5,994 nt of DNA, from the NCBI GenBank assembly GCA_030740135.1, contig JASLXW010000260.1:1-5994 (forward strand), written 5' to 3'. The stretch is from Nitrospinota bacterium (GTDB lineage Bacteria; UBA8248; JACPRG01). Position numbers and translations under genes: made by a program. Below are positions 5,391-5,994 of the stretch, piece after piece; within the stretch, counting starts at the first letter, position 1, and each line of letters begins with the position of its first letter. Under the pieces are notes generated by a model. It was not told the DNA's origin. It made no database searches and saw only the letters and a list, made by a program, of their open reading frames with translations.

Positions 5391-5994
5391 TCACGCGCCG
5401 GAGGCGTAGAGGTCGACCCGCTCGCCCTCCCCGGCACGTTCTCCCGACTTCCGCCACTTCTTGAACTCCTTCCCGGCCCAATCGCACCAATCCACGTAGG
5501 ACCGCTCGCAATCGATCCCTTGCCGGAGACAAAGATACGGACCGAAGAGGGAGGCGTGCTCCGAGTCGGGGAGGTGGCCGTATTCCTTCTCCAGTCTGTC
5601 CAGAATGGTGCGGTACGCGTTCAGGCGCTCCCGGTGCAGGGTCTTCGCTTCCTGAAGGACGTTGACAGCGTCTTCGGTGTCCATCATGTCCACGGCGAAA
5701 AGGCGCAGCACCAGGTCGTCCTTCACTTTGAGCGGACCGGGAGGCGTCCGCAGCCACGTCTTGAGCGCCGCGATGCCCGCGTCCGTGATCTCGAAGACCC
5801 GCCGGTTGGGCCGGGAGGTCTGGATCTCCTGGCGGGATTTGACGAGCCCCCGGTCTTCCATCTTCTTCAACTCGGGATAGATTTGGCTGTGCTCGGCGTG
5901 CCAGCAGAAGGTCAGGGATTCCTCGAACCGCTTCTTGATGTCATAACCGGTCAGCGGCTTTCGTCTGAGAAGCTCAAGAATGGCGTATTTCAGC
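5391..5994 (-). CDS. PadR family transcriptional regulator (5' end cut by window edge)
   Basis: DNA-binding regulator of the PadR family, the group that includes the phenolic-acid-responsive repressor of phenolic acid decarboxylase genes. About 200 codons are visible; perhaps three to six N-terminal residues lie beyond the right edge. The winged-helix domain is clear: LKYAILELLRRKPLTGYDIK, then FEESLTFCWHAEHSQIYPEL, KKMEDRGLV and the wing with RPNRRVFEITDAG. After TPPGPLKVKDDLVLRLFA it continues as the long helical C-terminal dimerisation domain of the Vir_act_alpha_C type, with heptad-like LQEAKTLHRERLNAYRTILD, ending ...SYVDWCDWAGKEFKKW and a short polar tail. Stop TGA is at 5391-5393. The frame runs open to the window edge, so the internal TTG at 5870 is not the start. 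It probably represses its own transcript and the AOR gene; its operator would lie outside the window. The ligand is not predictable from sequence. Confidence 0.93.
   Translation of the reverse strand, partial: LKYAILELLRRKPLTGYDIKKRFEESLTFCWHAEHSQIYPELKKMEDRGLVKSRQEIQTSRPNRRVFEITDAGIAALKTWLRTPPGPLKVKDDLVLRLFAVDMMDTEDAVNVLQEAKTLHRERLNAYRTILDRLEKEYGHLPDSEHASLFGPYLCLRQGIDCERSYVDWCDWAGKEFKKWRKSGERAGEGERVDLYASGA

Noticed and set aside
5344..5400. GC-rich inverted repeats (CCGCC...GGCGG) between the PadR and AOR genes as a terminator or PadR operator.
   Set aside because: The five-pair stem has no following T run, and there is no ATGT-N8-ACAT-like site; consistent with ordinary GC-rich sequence.
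5279..5437. N-terminal extension of the AOR protein to a start at 5437.
   Set aside because: The added residues are Arg/Pro-rich and unlike AOR proteins, they overlap the PadR coding end, and the strong ribosome site points to the ATG at 5278.
4376..5464. Plus-strand open frame opposite the AOR gene, with similar ones at 3239-4255 and 379-1128.
   Set aside because: Antisense shadows; the minus strand gives complete AOR and FAD-oxidase motifs.

Overview
This is a high-GC bacterial window (about two-thirds G+C by eye). It holds three well-preserved genes, one gene with a damaged front end, and one wreck of a gene. The mix is a tungsten/molybdopterin aldehyde oxidoreductase (AOR), a UbiD-type prenyl-FMN decarboxylase, a GlcD-like FAD oxidase and a PadR repressor. 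That points to an anaerobic or facultative bacterium handling aromatic or other organic acids, for example a Desulfobacterota (deltaproteobacterial) lineage. This taxonomic guess is inference from gene content and composition only.

Layout. (1) Positions 1-1192, minus strand: an FAD-binding (PCMH-type) oxidase that runs off the left edge very near its natural C-terminus. About 340 codons are clean, but the first 45-60 codons lie in a different frame and the usual N-terminal 40-50 residues are absent. A textbook extended -10 (TGGTATAAT) lies just upstream on the same strand. (2) Positions 1384-1780, plus strand: the head and tail of a CocE/NonD-type X-Pro dipeptidyl-peptidase-like hydrolase joined by a large internal deletion and spread over three frames, so a pseudogene that still has a good Shine-Dalgarno site. 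(3) Positions 1781-1914: a short spacer with a weak hairpin and, eight bases before the next start codon, a run of five C then seventeen G. (4) Positions 1915-3336, plus strand: an intact UbiD-family decarboxylase with the R-E-E catalytic triad, but with Asp where the family metal-ligand His is expected. (5) Positions 3413-5278, minus strand: an intact AOR-family tungsten oxidoreductase, convergent with ubiD across 76 bases. (6) Positions 5391-5994, minus strand: a PadR-family regulator, lacking only its first few residues at the right edge, and probably co-transcribed with the AOR gene 112 bases downstream.

How they may work together (inference): UbiD enzymes (de)carboxylate aromatic or unsaturated acids, AOR enzymes interconvert aldehydes and acids with ferredoxin-type electron carriers, and PadR proteins classically sense phenolic acids and control a phenolic acid decarboxylase. 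A PadR-governed AOR/UbiD pair for an aryl or unsaturated acid is a reasonable working model. The substrate cannot be read from the sequence, and no UbiX prenyltransferase (needed to make UbiD's cofactor) is in the window.

No tRNA, rRNA, CRISPR array, insertion sequence or transposase is visible. Indels concentrate between about 1050 and 1620, which is either a genuinely decaying stretch or a patch of poor assembly. The G17 run nearby makes the second option worth excluding.
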